Assembly (NCBI GenBank): GCA_947259315.1
Contig: CAMYLR010000023.1
Span: 1-64,000 of the forward strand
Source: an uncultured Gemmatimonadales bacterium
Lineage (GTDB): Bacteria > Gemmatimonadota > Gemmatimonadetes > JACCXV01 > JAHWKZ01
Reading direction: 5' to 3'
Length of the DNA stretch: 64,000 nt
Shown here piece after piece: positions 18,204 to 26,960 of this stretch (within the stretch, counting starts at the first letter, position 1; every line of letters starts with the position of its first letter). Position numbers and translations under genes: made by a program. The notes beneath the pieces are model-generated. The model was not told where the DNA came from, ran no database searches, and worked only from the letters and a program-made list of their open reading frames with translations.

Positions 18204-18327
18204 ATAGGCTTCACAGGGAAGCTCAGATCAAGGCGCGCGACGAGGGATGACCGAGGCGTACTGAAAGGTACGCCGCAGGGCGGCACGAGGAGTGCAACGC
18301 GGATATGTGCTTTCTTGTGAAGCCTAT
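18204..18327 (+). repeat. Palindromic intergenic element, copy 2, spanning convergent gene ends
   Basis: A perfect 12-bp outer inverted repeat ATAGGCTTCACA (18204-18215) / TGTGAAGCCTAT (18316-18327) encloses a core with the central stem GGCGTAC (18255-18261) / GTACGCC (18268-18274). The core is homologous to copy 1 at 11855-11945 in inverse orientation, while the outer arms have an unrelated sequence. The right arm contains the TAG stop of iscS, so it may work as a bidirectional terminator for the GIN-domain gene and iscS. Confidence 0.82.
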
Positions 18328-19499
18328 AAGGTGGAGAGGGCGCGGAGGTGGTTGACGGTCTCTGCCAAACGCCCAACCGCAAACTCAATCTCCTCCTCGG
18401 TCGTCCACCGCCCCAACCCAAAGCGCAGCGTACCGCGGCCGTCTTCGTCGCCCCAGCCGAGCGCCTTGATGACGTGTGACGTGCTGGCCGTGTCCGATTT
18501 GCACGCCGAGCCGCTGGAGACGGCGACGTCATCCAATGAAAGCAGTAACGCTTCCCCGTCGATGTGAGGAATCGTGACGCTCAGGTTGTTGGGTAGCCGG
18601 TGCTCCCGATCGCCGTTGACGACGAGACCCTCGATCTCTTCCATGAGCCGGCTCTCCAATCGATCGCGAAGCGCTGACACGCGCTGACTCTCTTCCTCGC
18701 GCTCCTGAACCGCCAACTCGAGTGCGGCCGCCATGCCGACGATACCGGGCACGTTGTGTGTCCCCGACCGGACCCCGCGCTCGTGCCCGCCACCGATGAT
18801 ACACGGCTTGAGCTTGATGCGTCGCGGGCTCTCGCGCTGGTAGAGTGCACCAATGCCCTTGGGGCCGTAGAACTTGTGCGCCGACAGCGAAAGCATGTCG
18901 ACATCCAGCTCGTTAACGTCGACCGGGACTTTTCCGATCGCTTGCGTCGCATCGGTGTGCACCCAAGCGCCGATCTCGTGCGCGCGGCGCGCGATCTCGC
19001 CGATCGGATGGATGTTCCCGATCTCGTTGCTGGCCAGCATCAGTGAAACCAGAACTGTATTCTCGGTGAGCGCCGCCGATAGCGCGTCGATATCGATCCG
19101 GCCGCGCTCGTCCACCGACAGCATCGTGACGTCGAAGCCCTCTTCGTCCAACCGTTCCATAGGGCAAATCACGGACTTGTGCTCGGTTACGCAGCTCACG
19201 ACGTGATTACCGTCGCCCGCCTCTCGTCTTGCGCACGCCGCGCCGGTTACCGCCAGGTTGTTCGATTCGGTCGAGCCACCGGTAAAGACGATCTCGGAAG
19301 CCTTGGCACCCAGCAGCTCGGCTATTCTGCGACGCGAATCCTCGACCAACTCCTCAGCCGCTCGTCCAAAGACGTGACCCCGGCTCGACGAGTTGCCAAA
19401 GTTCTCGGTAAAACAGGGTAGCATCGCCTTTACGACCCGCGGATCGCACGGCGTAGTGGAGTGGTAATCGAGGTAAACAGGACGCCTCACGCTACTCAT
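18324..19499 (-). CDS. iscS: Cysteine desulfurase (IscS/NifS family)
   Basis: 391 residues. PLP enzyme that mobilises sulfur from cysteine for Fe-S clusters, thiamine and tRNA thiolation. YLDYHSTTP at the N-terminus, the PLP-lysine motif LSAHKFYGPKGIGALY (about 200-215), GGGHERGVRSGT and the active-site cysteine loop SSGSACKSDTASTSHV are present. The ATG at 19499 follows AAGGGA and overlaps the end of rnhB by 8 nt; no iscU/iscR neighbour is seen. It could supply sulfur to the thiS-thiG pathway encoded 10 kb away, which is inference. Confidence 0.93.
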   Translation of the reverse strand: MSSVRRPVYLDYHSTTPCDPRVVKAMLPCFTENFGNSSSRGHVFGRAAEELVEDSRRRIAELLGAKASEIVFTGGSTESNNLAVTGAACARREAGDGNHVVSCVTEHKSVICPMERLDEEGFDVTMLSVDERGRIDIDALSAALTENTVLVSLMLASNEIGNIHPIGEIARRAHEIGAWVHTDATQAIGKVPVDVNELDVDMLSLSAHKFYGPKGIGALYQRESPRRIKLKPCIIGGGHERGVRSGTHNVPGIVGMAAALELAVQEREEESQRVSALRDRLESRLMEEIEGLVVNGDREHRLPNNLSVTIPHIDGEALLLSLDDVAVSSGSACKSDTASTSHVIKALGWGDEDGRGTLRFGLGRWTTEEEIEFAVGRLAETVNHLRALSTL

Positions 19500-20412
19500 T
19501 CCCTTGCAAGAAAAGGACCTTCTCTCGTCGTGATTCGAGCAGCCTCTGAAGAAGCCGTTCCTCCGAGGCGTGAAGCGATGCGCGGGCGGCGTCCAGCGCA
19601 AACTCGGCGGCTTCTAGAGTCGAGGTCGTATCGGCTTTCGCCAGCTGTGCTTCGATGTCGCGGTACAGTGGACCCATGGCGTCGGCCTCGGCCCAGACCC
19701 GTGGAAAAGATAACCGATGGATCGGCGTGACGCCGTGTTCTCTAAGCGCCCGAATGTGCTCCGGGGTCATGTACCCCTTGTGGCGCGCGAACCCGTACTC
19801 GGGCCAGCGCCGATCGGCCTCGATTAGCAACCGATCGCGGGCCACCTTGGCGATGATCGACGCCGCGGCGATCGACCGCACGCGGCCATCGCCACCCACG
19901 ATCGCCCGATGCGGCACCGGAAACGCCCGCGGGGGCCGTCCGTCCAGAAGTGCCAGGTCGACTTGACGATCGAGCTGCTCGAGCGCCAACCGCATCGCCA
20001 TCAAGCTCGCTTGGTAGATGTTGATCCGATCGATCATCCGCTCGCTGACTGCGCCCACGCCCACCGCGGTCGCGTCCGCGCGGATCGCGCGGTCGAGACG
20101 CTCCCGTTGACCCGGGTCGAGACGCTTGGAATCATCGAGCCCGTCGACGATCCAGTCCTCCGGTAGCACCACCGCAGCGGCCACCACCGGCCCCGCGATC
20201 GGCGAGACGCCGGCCTCATCGACCCCGGCAACCACGCTCCGGTCGCCAGCGAGCTCGCGTTCGGTCTCGACCAGCTTGGTGAGCCGGTGGCGCTCACGCT
20301 CACGGGCCCGGATGACCGCCAGGTACCGCCGCCCGAGCGCTTGCACGCCTGCGCGGGGGTCATCGAGCAGATAGCGAACCGTGCACCGTCCAACCGCACG
20401 CCGGCGGGACAA
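19492..20412 (-). CDS. rnhB: Ribonuclease HII with N-terminal extension and altered GRG motif
   Basis: 306 residues. Removes misincorporated ribonucleotides and R-loop or primer RNA. Acidic catalytic residues are in VAGVDEAG, LALLDGR and SIIAKVARD. An N-terminal helical extension of about 60 residues (DDPRAGVQALGRRYL) resembles that of Firmicutes RNase HII, and there is a C-terminal tail of about 60 residues. Unusually, the substrate-sensing motif that normally reads DEAGRGPLAGP is DEAGVSPIAGP here, so the conserved Arg-Gly is lost. The start is uncertain: TTG at 20412 without a good Shine-Dalgarno. It lies 76 nt after rplS and overlaps iscS by 8 nt. Confidence 0.88.
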   Translation of the reverse strand: MSRRRAVGRCTVRYLLDDPRAGVQALGRRYLAVIRARERERHRLTKLVETERELAGDRSVVAGVDEAGVSPIAGPVVAAAVVLPEDWIVDGLDDSKRLDPGQRERLDRAIRADATAVGVGAVSERMIDRINIYQASLMAMRLALEQLDRQVDLALLDGRPPRAFPVPHRAIVGGDGRVRSIAAASIIAKVARDRLLIEADRRWPEYGFARHKGYMTPEHIRALREHGVTPIHRLSFPRVWAEADAMGPLYRDIEAQLAKADTTSTLEAAEFALDAARASLHASEERLLQRLLESRREKVLFLQGNE

Positions 20413-20488
20413 TGTGTCAGAGATTTCAGTTACGGAGAGTTGAGAGAGCCGGTCCTCGAGGCGGGTCAGGGTCGGAGCCGGCTGTACG

Positions 20489-20833
20489 CTAGCGTCGTCG
20501 CCGTTCGCGGATGCGAGCGGCCTTGCCGGACAGCTCGCGCAAATAGTAGAGCTTGGCTCGGCGGACGCGCCCTTCGCGAATGACGTTGATCTCGGTCACG
20601 ACAGGTGAGTTGAGTGGAAAAATGCGCTCGACACCGACTCCGTTCGAGACCTTGCGAACGGTAAAGGTCTCGCTCGGACCATCGCCCTTACGACGAATCA
20701 CTACGCCTTCGAACGCTTGGAGGCGCTCTTTCTGACCCTCAACCACGCGCACATTTACGCGCACCGTGTCGCCGGGTCGAAAGTCGGGAATGTCCTCCCG
20801 CTTTGGCTCTAATCCGAGGTCGAGATTCATCAT
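20489..20833 (-). CDS. rplS: 50S ribosomal protein bL19
   Basis: 114 residues. Typical bL19: [50 protein letters not shown] and the basic tail [18 protein letters not shown]. Located at the 30S-50S interface. It belongs to the classic rpsP-rimM-trmD-rplS order. Two tandem ATGs (20833 and 20830) follow AAGG; either may be used. Confidence 0.96.
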   Translation of the reverse strand: MMNLDLGLEPKREDIPDFRPGDTVRVNVRVVEGQKERLQAFEGVVIRRKGDGPSETFTVRKVSNGVGVERIFPLNSPVVTEINVIREGRVRRAKLYYLRELSGKAARIRERRRR

Positions 20834-20864
20834 CCTTATAGTATACTGCTCACCACTTTGACCG

Positions 20865-21581
20865 TCACTCACTTTTTGCTTGTTCGGCCGTGTCACTATC
20901 CTCTTCACCACTTGTCCGCCGCACCAGATCGGGGCGTCGCTCGCGCGTAATCCGCTCAGCGGCCTCACGTCGCCATCGGGCCACCGCGGCGTGGTCGCCC
21001 GAGCGCAATACCTCGGGCACATCGAGCCCGCGAAACGTTGCCGGCCGAGTATACGATGGCGGTCCCAGCGCCCAGTCGTCGTGAAACGAGTCGCCCTGCG
21101 CACTGTCGAAGTCGCCCAACACGCCGGGCAACAGCCGGACCACGGAGTCGATAACCGCCAGCGCCGCGATCTCGCCACCCGACAACACGAAGTCACCGAG
21201 TGAGATCTCGTCGGTCACCAGCGTTTCACGAACCCGCTCGTCGACATCCTTGTAGTGCCCACACAGAAACGTCAGCTCCGGTGCGACCGCCAGCTTGACC
21301 GCCACCTGATGCGTGAACGGCCGGCCGCGAGCCGACAGCAGAATGAACGGATCCGGCTCTTCGAGCGCTTCGTACGCGTGGAAAACCGGCTCCGGCTTGA
21401 GCACCATGCCGCCGCCGCCGCCGTACGGGTAATCATCGACCTGCTCACCTTCGGGCACGAACTCCCGCAGATCGATCACCTCGTACGAGAACGACCCCTT
21501 CGAGCGCGCCCGACCCGTGATCGACTGCTTGAGCGGCTGGGTGAAGTAGTCCGGAAACAGGGTCACGATGTTGACGTGCAC
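20865..21581 (-). CDS. trmD: tRNA (guanine-N1-)-methyltransferase TrmD
   Basis: 238 residues. Makes m1G37 in tRNAs using S-adenosylmethionine, preventing frameshifting. Trefoil-knot motifs are [39 protein letters not shown] and [21 protein letters not shown]. The GTG at 21581 is chosen because GGGAGGAG lies about 8 nt upstream, overlapping the end of rimM; the gap to rimM is 2 nt. The Lys/Glu/Ala/Asp-rich C-terminal tail is variable in the family. Confidence 0.95.
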   Translation of the reverse strand: MHVNIVTLFPDYFTQPLKQSITGRARSKGSFSYEVIDLREFVPEGEQVDDYPYGGGGGMVLKPEPVFHAYEALEEPDPFILLSARGRPFTHQVAVKLAVAPELTFLCGHYKDVDERVRETLVTDEISLGDFVLSGGEIAALAVIDSVVRLLPGVLGDFDSAQGDSFHDDWALGPPSYTRPATFRGLDVPEVLRSGDHAAVARWRREAAERITRERRPDLVRRTSGEEDSDTAEQAKSE

Positions 21582-21583
21582 GA

Positions 21584-22087
21584 TTACAGCTCCTCCCACC
21601 CTTCGGGCGGGCTCACGACGATCGTCGTCGCATCGACGTGACGAACGAAGGCCTCTACAAACGGCAAGAACCGACGCTGACCGCCGGGCTCGCCGATCTC
21701 CAACAACACCGGTCCCTCGGACTCGATCACCGATATCACATCGCCAAACGAGCGACCGGTTTCATCCTTCACCTCGCACCCCACCAACGCGTGCAGAAAA
21801 AACTCGTCCTCGGCTTGCGCCTGGACCGCTTCGTCGTGCGGTATCAGCAGGTAATAACCGCTCCGCTGCTCGGCGTGCGTGCGGTCATCGATCCGATCGA
21901 GCTTGAGTAACCAGCGTTGCTTGTGACGCCGGCTGGCCACGATCGACACCGACACGCCGTCCGCATCCGCGTCGGGCGCCAGTACGAGGGTGCGCCCGAC
22001 GGCGAACCGCTCTTCGTGCTCGGTCATCGGTTCGACCTGGACCTCGCCCTTGATCCCGTGGGCTTTCACGATCCGGCCCACCACCAC
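21584..22087 (-). CDS. rimM: 16S rRNA processing protein RimM
   Basis: 167 residues. Assists maturation of the 30S head together with uS19. An N-terminal RimM beta-barrel (VVGRIVKAHGIKGEVQVEP) and a C-terminal PRC-barrel (LVGCEVKDETGRSFGDVISVIE, then FLPFVEAFVRHVD) are visible. The GTG at 22087 has GGAG 6 nt upstream and begins 22 nt after rpsP. Confidence 0.94.
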   Translation of the reverse strand: MVVGRIVKAHGIKGEVQVEPMTEHEERFAVGRTLVLAPDADADGVSVSIVASRRHKQRWLLKLDRIDDRTHAEQRSGYYLLIPHDEAVQAQAEDEFFLHALVGCEVKDETGRSFGDVISVIESEGPVLLEIGEPGGQRRFLPFVEAFVRHVDATTIVVSPPEGWEEL

Positions 22088-22109
22088 CAGCGTCTCCGGC
22101 GTCGTCAGG

Positions 22110-22553
22110 CTACCCCTCCGTTGTCTGCTCTGCGTCGTCCGCGATCTCGGTAGCCGGCTCGACGACGGGTTCGGGTGCTGGCGCCGGTTCGGGTGCTGGT
22201 ACCGGTTCGGATGGGGGTTCGGGTTCGAGCGTTGGCGCGGGCTCAGGCGCCGGCGCCGCTACAGGCTCTGGCCGCGGCGCTTCCACCGGCCACTCGCCGG
22301 TTTTGAATCGCTGCCAAACGCCGACCTGGGCGAGCAGCGAGCGAGCGCTGTCGCTCGGCTTGGCGCCCATCTCCAACCACTCCAGCGCTTTGTCGCGGTC
22401 GATGTTGATATCGGCCGGGTCAACGCGCGGATTGTACGTCCCGATCGTGTCCAGGAACCGACCGTCACGGGGGCTCCTGGAATCCGCCACCACGAGGCGA
22501 TAATGAGGTTGCTTCTTGGCGCCCATGCGCCGCAATCGAATGCGTACTGCCAC
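22110..22553 (-). CDS. rpsP: 30S ribosomal protein bS16 with long Pro/Ala/Glu-rich C-terminal tail
   Basis: 147 residues. The first 85 or so are canonical bS16 ([51 protein letters not shown]). The following 55-60 residues are an acidic Ala-Pro-Glu repeat (units like PAPEPAP and EPVVEPA), probably extended and solvent-exposed. The GTG start is preceded by an excellent AAAGGAGGT that overlaps the end of ffh (3-nt gap). Confidence 0.95.
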   Translation of the reverse strand: MAVRIRLRRMGAKKQPHYRLVVADSRSPRDGRFLDTIGTYNPRVDPADINIDRDKALEWLEMGAKPSDSARSLLAQVGVWQRFKTGEWPVEAPRPEPVAAPAPEPAPTLEPEPPSEPVPAPEPAPAPEPVVEPATEIADDAEQTTEG

Positions 22554-22556
22554 CCG

Positions 22557-23870
22557 TTACCTCCTTTGACGCTGAGATCCCAGCGTCGTCTTGAGTGTCT
22601 TCATCATCTTGTTCATCTCGCCAAACTGCTTCATGAGCTGGTTGACCTCTTGAACCGAAGTGCCGCTGCCGTTCGCGATCCGCTTCCGACGGCTGCCATC
22701 GAGCAGCTTCGGGTTGCGCCGCTCAGCCGGTGTCATCGACAGGATGATCGCCTCGATGCGCTTTAGTCGGCTCGGGTCGACATCGACATCCCGCAGCTGC
22801 TTACCGACGCCGGGGATCATCCCGATCAACCCCTGCAGGGGTCCCATCCGCTCCAACTGCCGCAACGCGGTGAGGAAGTCTTCCAGATCGAGTTTTCCGC
22901 GGCCGACCTTTTTCTCGAGTTGGCTAGCGTCCTCGACATCGATCGCTTCCTGGGCTTTCTCGACCAGCGATACGACGTCGCCACGATCGAGGATCCGCCC
23001 TGCCATGCGGTCGGGATGAAACGGTTCCAGGCCGTCGGTTCGCTCCCCGACGCCGATGAACTTGATCGGCAAACCGGTCACCGCATGGATCGATAGCGCC
23101 GCACCGCCACGCGCATCGCCGTCGAGCTTGGTCAGAATCACGCCCGTCAGCGGCAGCCTGGCGCCAAACGTTTCGGCGATCTGCACTGCGTCGTGACCGG
23201 TCATCCCGTCGGCGACCAGGAGCAGCTCGTGAGGCGTGACCATCTGGACGACACGATCGAGCTCATCCATCATCGCGTCGTCGATGTGCAGCCGACCTGC
23301 GGTATCGACGATGACGACGTTGCGCTTGTCGGCCCGCGCTCGCTCGACGCCCGCCTGGGCCAAGCGCTCAACCTGAGTCTCGTTGCGATCCGATACCACC
23401 GGCAAATCGAGCTGGCGCGCCAACGTCTCGAGCTGATCGATCGCCGCCGGTCGGTAGACATCGGCCGCCACCAGTAGCGGTCGCCGCCCGCGCTTCGCCA
23501 TGCGGTGGGCGAGCTTGGCCGCGGTCGTCGTCTTGCCGGATCCTTGCAACCCGACCAGGGCGATCACCGTGGGCGGTTGCCGTGACTCTTCGAGCGGCGC
23601 GTTGGCGCCGCCCAATAGATCGACCAACTCGTCGTGCACGATCTTGATGACTTGCTGTGCCGGAGTGACCGACCGGGTGATCTCTTTTCCGCGGGCGCGC
23701 TCGGCTACCCGGGCGCAGAAATCCTTAGCCACCCGGTAGTGGACATCGGCCTCGAGGAGCGCGCGTCGGACCTCGCGCATCCCCTCGGTGATGACCTCTT
23801 CGTCGAGAACTCCGCGGCTCCGAAAGCGCGCCAGCGCGCCATCGAGTTTGGCACTCAGCTCGTCGAACAT
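22557..23870 (-). CDS. ffh: Signal recognition particle protein Ffh (SRP54)
   Basis: 437 residues. GTPase that targets nascent membrane proteins with SRP RNA and FtsY. N domain (1-85), G domain with GLQGSGKTTTAAKLA (about 108), DTAGRLHIDD and TKLDGDARGG, and a methionine-rich M domain carrying MGPLQGLIGMIPG and SGTSVQEVNQLMKQF. Full length. It heads the ffh-rpsP-rimM-trmD-rplS run. The 111-nt gap to the upstream antiporter gene holds a small GC hairpin but no clear promoter. Confidence 0.96.
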   Translation of the reverse strand: MFDELSAKLDGALARFRSRGVLDEEVITEGMREVRRALLEADVHYRVAKDFCARVAERARGKEITRSVTPAQQVIKIVHDELVDLLGGANAPLEESRQPPTVIALVGLQGSGKTTTAAKLAHRMAKRGRRPLLVAADVYRPAAIDQLETLARQLDLPVVSDRNETQVERLAQAGVERARADKRNVVIVDTAGRLHIDDAMMDELDRVVQMVTPHELLLVADGMTGHDAVQIAETFGARLPLTGVILTKLDGDARGGAALSIHAVTGLPIKFIGVGERTDGLEPFHPDRMAGRILDRGDVVSLVEKAQEAIDVEDASQLEKKVGRGKLDLEDFLTALRQLERMGPLQGLIGMIPGVGKQLRDVDVDPSRLKRIEAIILSMTPAERRNPKLLDGSRRKRIANGSGTSVQEVNQLMKQFGEMNKMMKTLKTTLGSQRQRR

Positions 23871-23981
23871 CGTTTCCCGTGATAAAACGGTCGCGGATCG
23901 TGCGCCGGCGTTCGGCGCCGCCCTCGTAGTCCGGGCCGTCCCGGAGAACGAAGGAAAGCGAATAGGCGAACCAATCTAGCC

Positions 23982-25520
23982 CTAGATCAGAATCGCAGCC
24001 ACCAGAATGTAGAGCAGGCCGCCGAGCGTCGCGGCGGCTATCGCCAGCGGGAGTTGGGTCAAGACGTGATCCATCAAATCACAACCGGTGGCCAGCGACG
24101 ACAGGATGGTGGTATCCGAGATCGGCGAGCATTGGTCGCCGAACACGCTCCCACCGGTGACCGCGCCAAAGCAGAGCGCCAGGTAGGTGGGGTCCGGTTG
24201 TACCGCCCACGCTAGCGGTATCGCGACCGGGAAGATGACCGCGTAGGTCCCCCACGACGTTCCGGTCGAGAACGCGACGACCATGCAGAGAAAGAGCAAC
24301 GCCGCGGGCAAGATGACCGGCGGAACCGCGCCAAACGTCTCGACGATGTAGGGTGCCGTACCGACCGCATCGGCGACCGACTTGAGCGTTACCGCGAGCG
24401 CCAGCACCACCGCCCCGATCGTGACGCCGCGCCAACCCGATAGCAGTCCTTCGATCACGGCGTGAAGCCGCATCCCCTTGATGAGCGCTACCGCCACGCC
24501 GACCAGAACCGCCAACACGAACGCCTCGGCGATCGGCAACGACAGCGCCGACGACTCTCGCTGGCCGAGCACGAAGTAGCTGATTACAAACGGGCCGATC
24601 GCCACGCCGAGCAGTGTCCCGATCGGCGCGAAGAAGTCGATCAGTCCGGGGTGGTAGTCGTAGGGCGGATCGATGCGCGTCAAATCGTCGGCCGCCATCG
24701 GAGTGGCACCGGGTCGATCGAGCACCCCCGTCTCGCGCGCTCGCTGGCGCGCGGTTGCCATTCGACGCCCGGTAAGCCGGCCCATTTTGTCACCCGCGAA
24801 CAGCAGGGTGAACAAGATCGCGAAGATCGCATAGAAGTTGAACGGCAGCGCACGGAAGAAGAACGCGATCGCATCAGACTGAGTGGCCAGCACCGGGACG
24901 CTACCGGCGACCAGCCCGCCGACGTAGATCGGCCACACGTTGAACGGGATCAGCGTCGCCGCCGGCGACGCCGTCGAGTCGACGACATAAGCCAGCTCCT
25001 CGTGGGCCACCCGGTGCCGGTCGGAGACCGGGCGCACGGTCGTCCCGGTCAACACCGTGCTGATCGTGCCACCTTGATGGAAGACGAGTCCCATGACCCA
25101 GGCAAAAAGCTTGGCCGACCGCGGTCCAGTCGCGACCCGCTTGCCAGCCCATGATGCGAACCGCTGAGCGCCACCGGTTTTGGTCCACAACCCGATCAGC
25201 CCGCCCAACGACCACAGATACACGAGCAGAATGAGCGCGTAGTTCTCCGATCCGACCGATGGGATGAGGAACCCTTGGACGATGTTGAGCTCGCCGCTGA
25301 TGACGCCGCCCAGCACGATGCCGACAAACAAGGCCGTAATGACCTCGCGCAACGCGAAGGCGAGCACCAGCGTGACCAGCGGGGGGACGACCGACCACGC
25401 GCCGTAGTGCACTCCATTGGTGGGAAACCGACCGGTGAGAGTGACACCGATCGCGACGAGCGCGACCCCAAGCAGTAAGACCCGCCACCGAAACCCACGG
25501 CCGGACCGTTTATCCGTCAC
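23982..25520 (-). CDS. NhaC-family Na+/H+ antiporter-like transporter
   Basis: 512 residues with 11-12 hydrophobic segments. Segments typical of the NhaC/YfcC-related superfamily are LVTLVLAFALREVITALFVGI (two TMs), GLVFHQGGTISTVLTGTTVRP, AFSTGTSWGTYAVIFPVAIP and FGAVTGGSVFGDQCSPISDTT. An inner-membrane exchanger of Na+ or of organic acids is expected; the exact substrate cannot be read. The GTG start is 10 nt after rpe without a strong Shine-Dalgarno, so coupling is likely. Confidence 0.82.
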   Translation of the reverse strand: MTDKRSGRGFRWRVLLLGVALVAIGVTLTGRFPTNGVHYGAWSVVPPLVTLVLAFALREVITALFVGIVLGGVISGELNIVQGFLIPSVGSENYALILLVYLWSLGGLIGLWTKTGGAQRFASWAGKRVATGPRSAKLFAWVMGLVFHQGGTISTVLTGTTVRPVSDRHRVAHEELAYVVDSTASPAATLIPFNVWPIYVGGLVAGSVPVLATQSDAIAFFFRALPFNFYAIFAILFTLLFAGDKMGRLTGRRMATARQRARETGVLDRPGATPMAADDLTRIDPPYDYHPGLIDFFAPIGTLLGVAIGPFVISYFVLGQRESSALSLPIAEAFVLAVLVGVAVALIKGMRLHAVIEGLLSGWRGVTIGAVVLALAVTLKSVADAVGTAPYIVETFGAVPPVILPAALLFLCMVVAFSTGTSWGTYAVIFPVAIPLAWAVQPDPTYLALCFGAVTGGSVFGDQCSPISDTTILSSLATGCDLMDHVLTQLPLAIAAATLGGLLYILVAAILI

Positions 25521-25530
25521 GCCGGGGGCG

Positions 25531-26199
25531 TCAATCGACTGTCGCTTGACGTAGCGCGCGCGTACGCGCCGCCGGGTCGTCGCCGCCGTAAACGCCAGAG
25601 CCGCTGACGAGCACGTCGGCTCCCGCTCGCACGACGTCGGCCGCGTTGTCGGCGGTTATGCCGCCATCGACCTCGAGCCACGGGCGGCTGTCCTCGGGCA
25701 ACCGATCGATCCGCTGGCGAGCGATCCGCAGCCGGTCCAACGACTCGGAGATGAACCGCTGTCCTGACCAACCGGGATTGACGCTCATGACGAGCAACAA
25801 GTCGAACGCTCCCCACACCGCGTCGACCGCGCTCAGCGGCGTACCCGGGTTGATCGCCACACCCGCTTTGACACCCAACTCGCGAACGCGTTGAAGCTGG
25901 CGGTGGAGGTGGGTCGTGGCCTCGGCGTGAACGGTCAAGATGTCGGCACCGGCGTCGACATATTCGTCGAAGTACTGCTCCGGTCGTTCAACCATCAGGT
26001 GAACATCGATCGGGACGTCGACCGTCCGTTCGGCGGTCTTTATCATCGCCGCGCCGAACGTCAAGTTGGGGACGAAGTGGCCGTCCATGACATCGACGTG
26101 GATCCAATCGGCCCCGCCCTCGACGACGGCGACGATCTCATCCGCCAACCGATCAAAGTCCGCAGCCAGCACGGACGGTGCGATCATGACCCCGCTCAC
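25531..26199 (-). CDS. rpe: Ribulose-phosphate 3-epimerase
   Basis: 222 residues. TIM-barrel epimerase of the pentose-phosphate pathway. MIAPSVLAADF, the metal-site segment WIHVDVMDGHFVPNLTFG, DVHLMVERPEQY, VMSVNPGWSGQRF and LEVDGGITADNA are all canonical. GTG at 26199 overlaps the stop of the PASTA gene (GTGA); an internal ATG four codons later is an alternative start. Confidence 0.95.
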   Translation of the reverse strand: MSGVMIAPSVLAADFDRLADEIVAVVEGGADWIHVDVMDGHFVPNLTFGAAMIKTAERTVDVPIDVHLMVERPEQYFDEYVDAGADILTVHAEATTHLHRQLQRVRELGVKAGVAINPGTPLSAVDAVWGAFDLLLVMSVNPGWSGQRFISESLDRLRIARQRIDRLPEDSRPWLEVDGGITADNAADVVRAGADVLVSGSGVYGGDDPAARTRALRQATVD

Positions 26200-26960
26200 G
26201 GATCCACCCGACCGAGCTCGAGCCGCGCCGCCGAGCCGGTGTGGACGTGTTGGCCCGGCCGCGGCTGTTGACCGGTTACGACGGTCGGTCCCGCGACACC
26301 CTGTTGGTCGGGACTCGATGAGCCCACTTGGCCGACCGTGATCCCGTAGGCGAGCAGCGTGTCACGAGCGGCCCTCAACCCCAGACCGCGGACGTCGGGC
26401 ATCTCGACCAGCGTGCCACCCTGGCTTATGACCATCGTGACCTCGACGCCGGGTTCGATTTCAGTACCCGCCGGTGGCACCGTCTCGACGATCGTCCCCC
26501 ACGGGTGCAACTCGCTCGGTCTTTGTCGAGTGGGTGTGATCGCGAGACCGAGTCGGGACAAGATCTCCTCCCCCAGCTCGGGCTCGACGCCGGCCAGATC
26601 GGGCAGCACGGTTGGCTCAGTGCCGCGACTGACGAGCACCCACACCGTATCACCGCGGGGACGATAGAAACCCGGCGGCGGCAGCTGGTAGAGCACCCGA
26701 CCTGCTTCGACATCAGCGCTCCGGCGCTCGCCACCCGGTGTGACGACGTACCCCTCGGCCTCGGCTTTGTCACGCGCCCGATCGAGCTCCATTTGACCCA
26801 GGTTCGGCACCCGGTTGATGCGACCCTGAACCAGAGTGTCAGGCAAAAAGAAGAGTTGCGCCGCGATGTAACCGACCAATAGTGCGCCGATCACGGTCGC
26901 CACGATCGCCAGCGGGATCTGCCAGGTTGCGCTCCCGACGCGGGGTGGCAGCGCGCTCAC
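26196..26960 (-). CDS. Membrane-anchored PASTA-domain protein without kinase
   Basis: 254 residues. One TM helix (about 13-38, IPLAIVATVIGALLVGYIAA) is followed by three PASTA modules (about 50-115, 117-183 and 184-250; e.g. VPNLGQMELDRARDKAEAEGY, LPDLAGVEPELGEEIL, MPDVRGLGLRAARDTLL). PASTA modules usually sense peptidoglycan fragments or lipid II in PknB-type kinases; here the kinase domain is absent. It lies between rsmB and rpe with GTGA overlaps at both ends, where other bacteria carry stk/prpC genes. Confidence 0.85.
   Translation of the reverse strand: MSALPPRVGSATWQIPLAIVATVIGALLVGYIAAQLFFLPDTLVQGRINRVPNLGQMELDRARDKAEAEGYVVTPGGERRSADVEAGRVLYQLPPPGFYRPRGDTVWVLVSRGTEPTVLPDLAGVEPELGEEILSRLGLAITPTRQRPSELHPWGTIVETVPPAGTEIEPGVEVTMVISQGGTLVEMPDVRGLGLRAARDTLLAYGITVGQVGSSSPDQQGVAGPTVVTGQQPRPGQHVHTGSAARLELGRVDP

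Noticed and set aside
23900-23930. Terminator between nhaC-like gene and ffh
   Set aside because: Only a 6-bp GCGCCG/CGGCGC stem without T-run; too weak to list.
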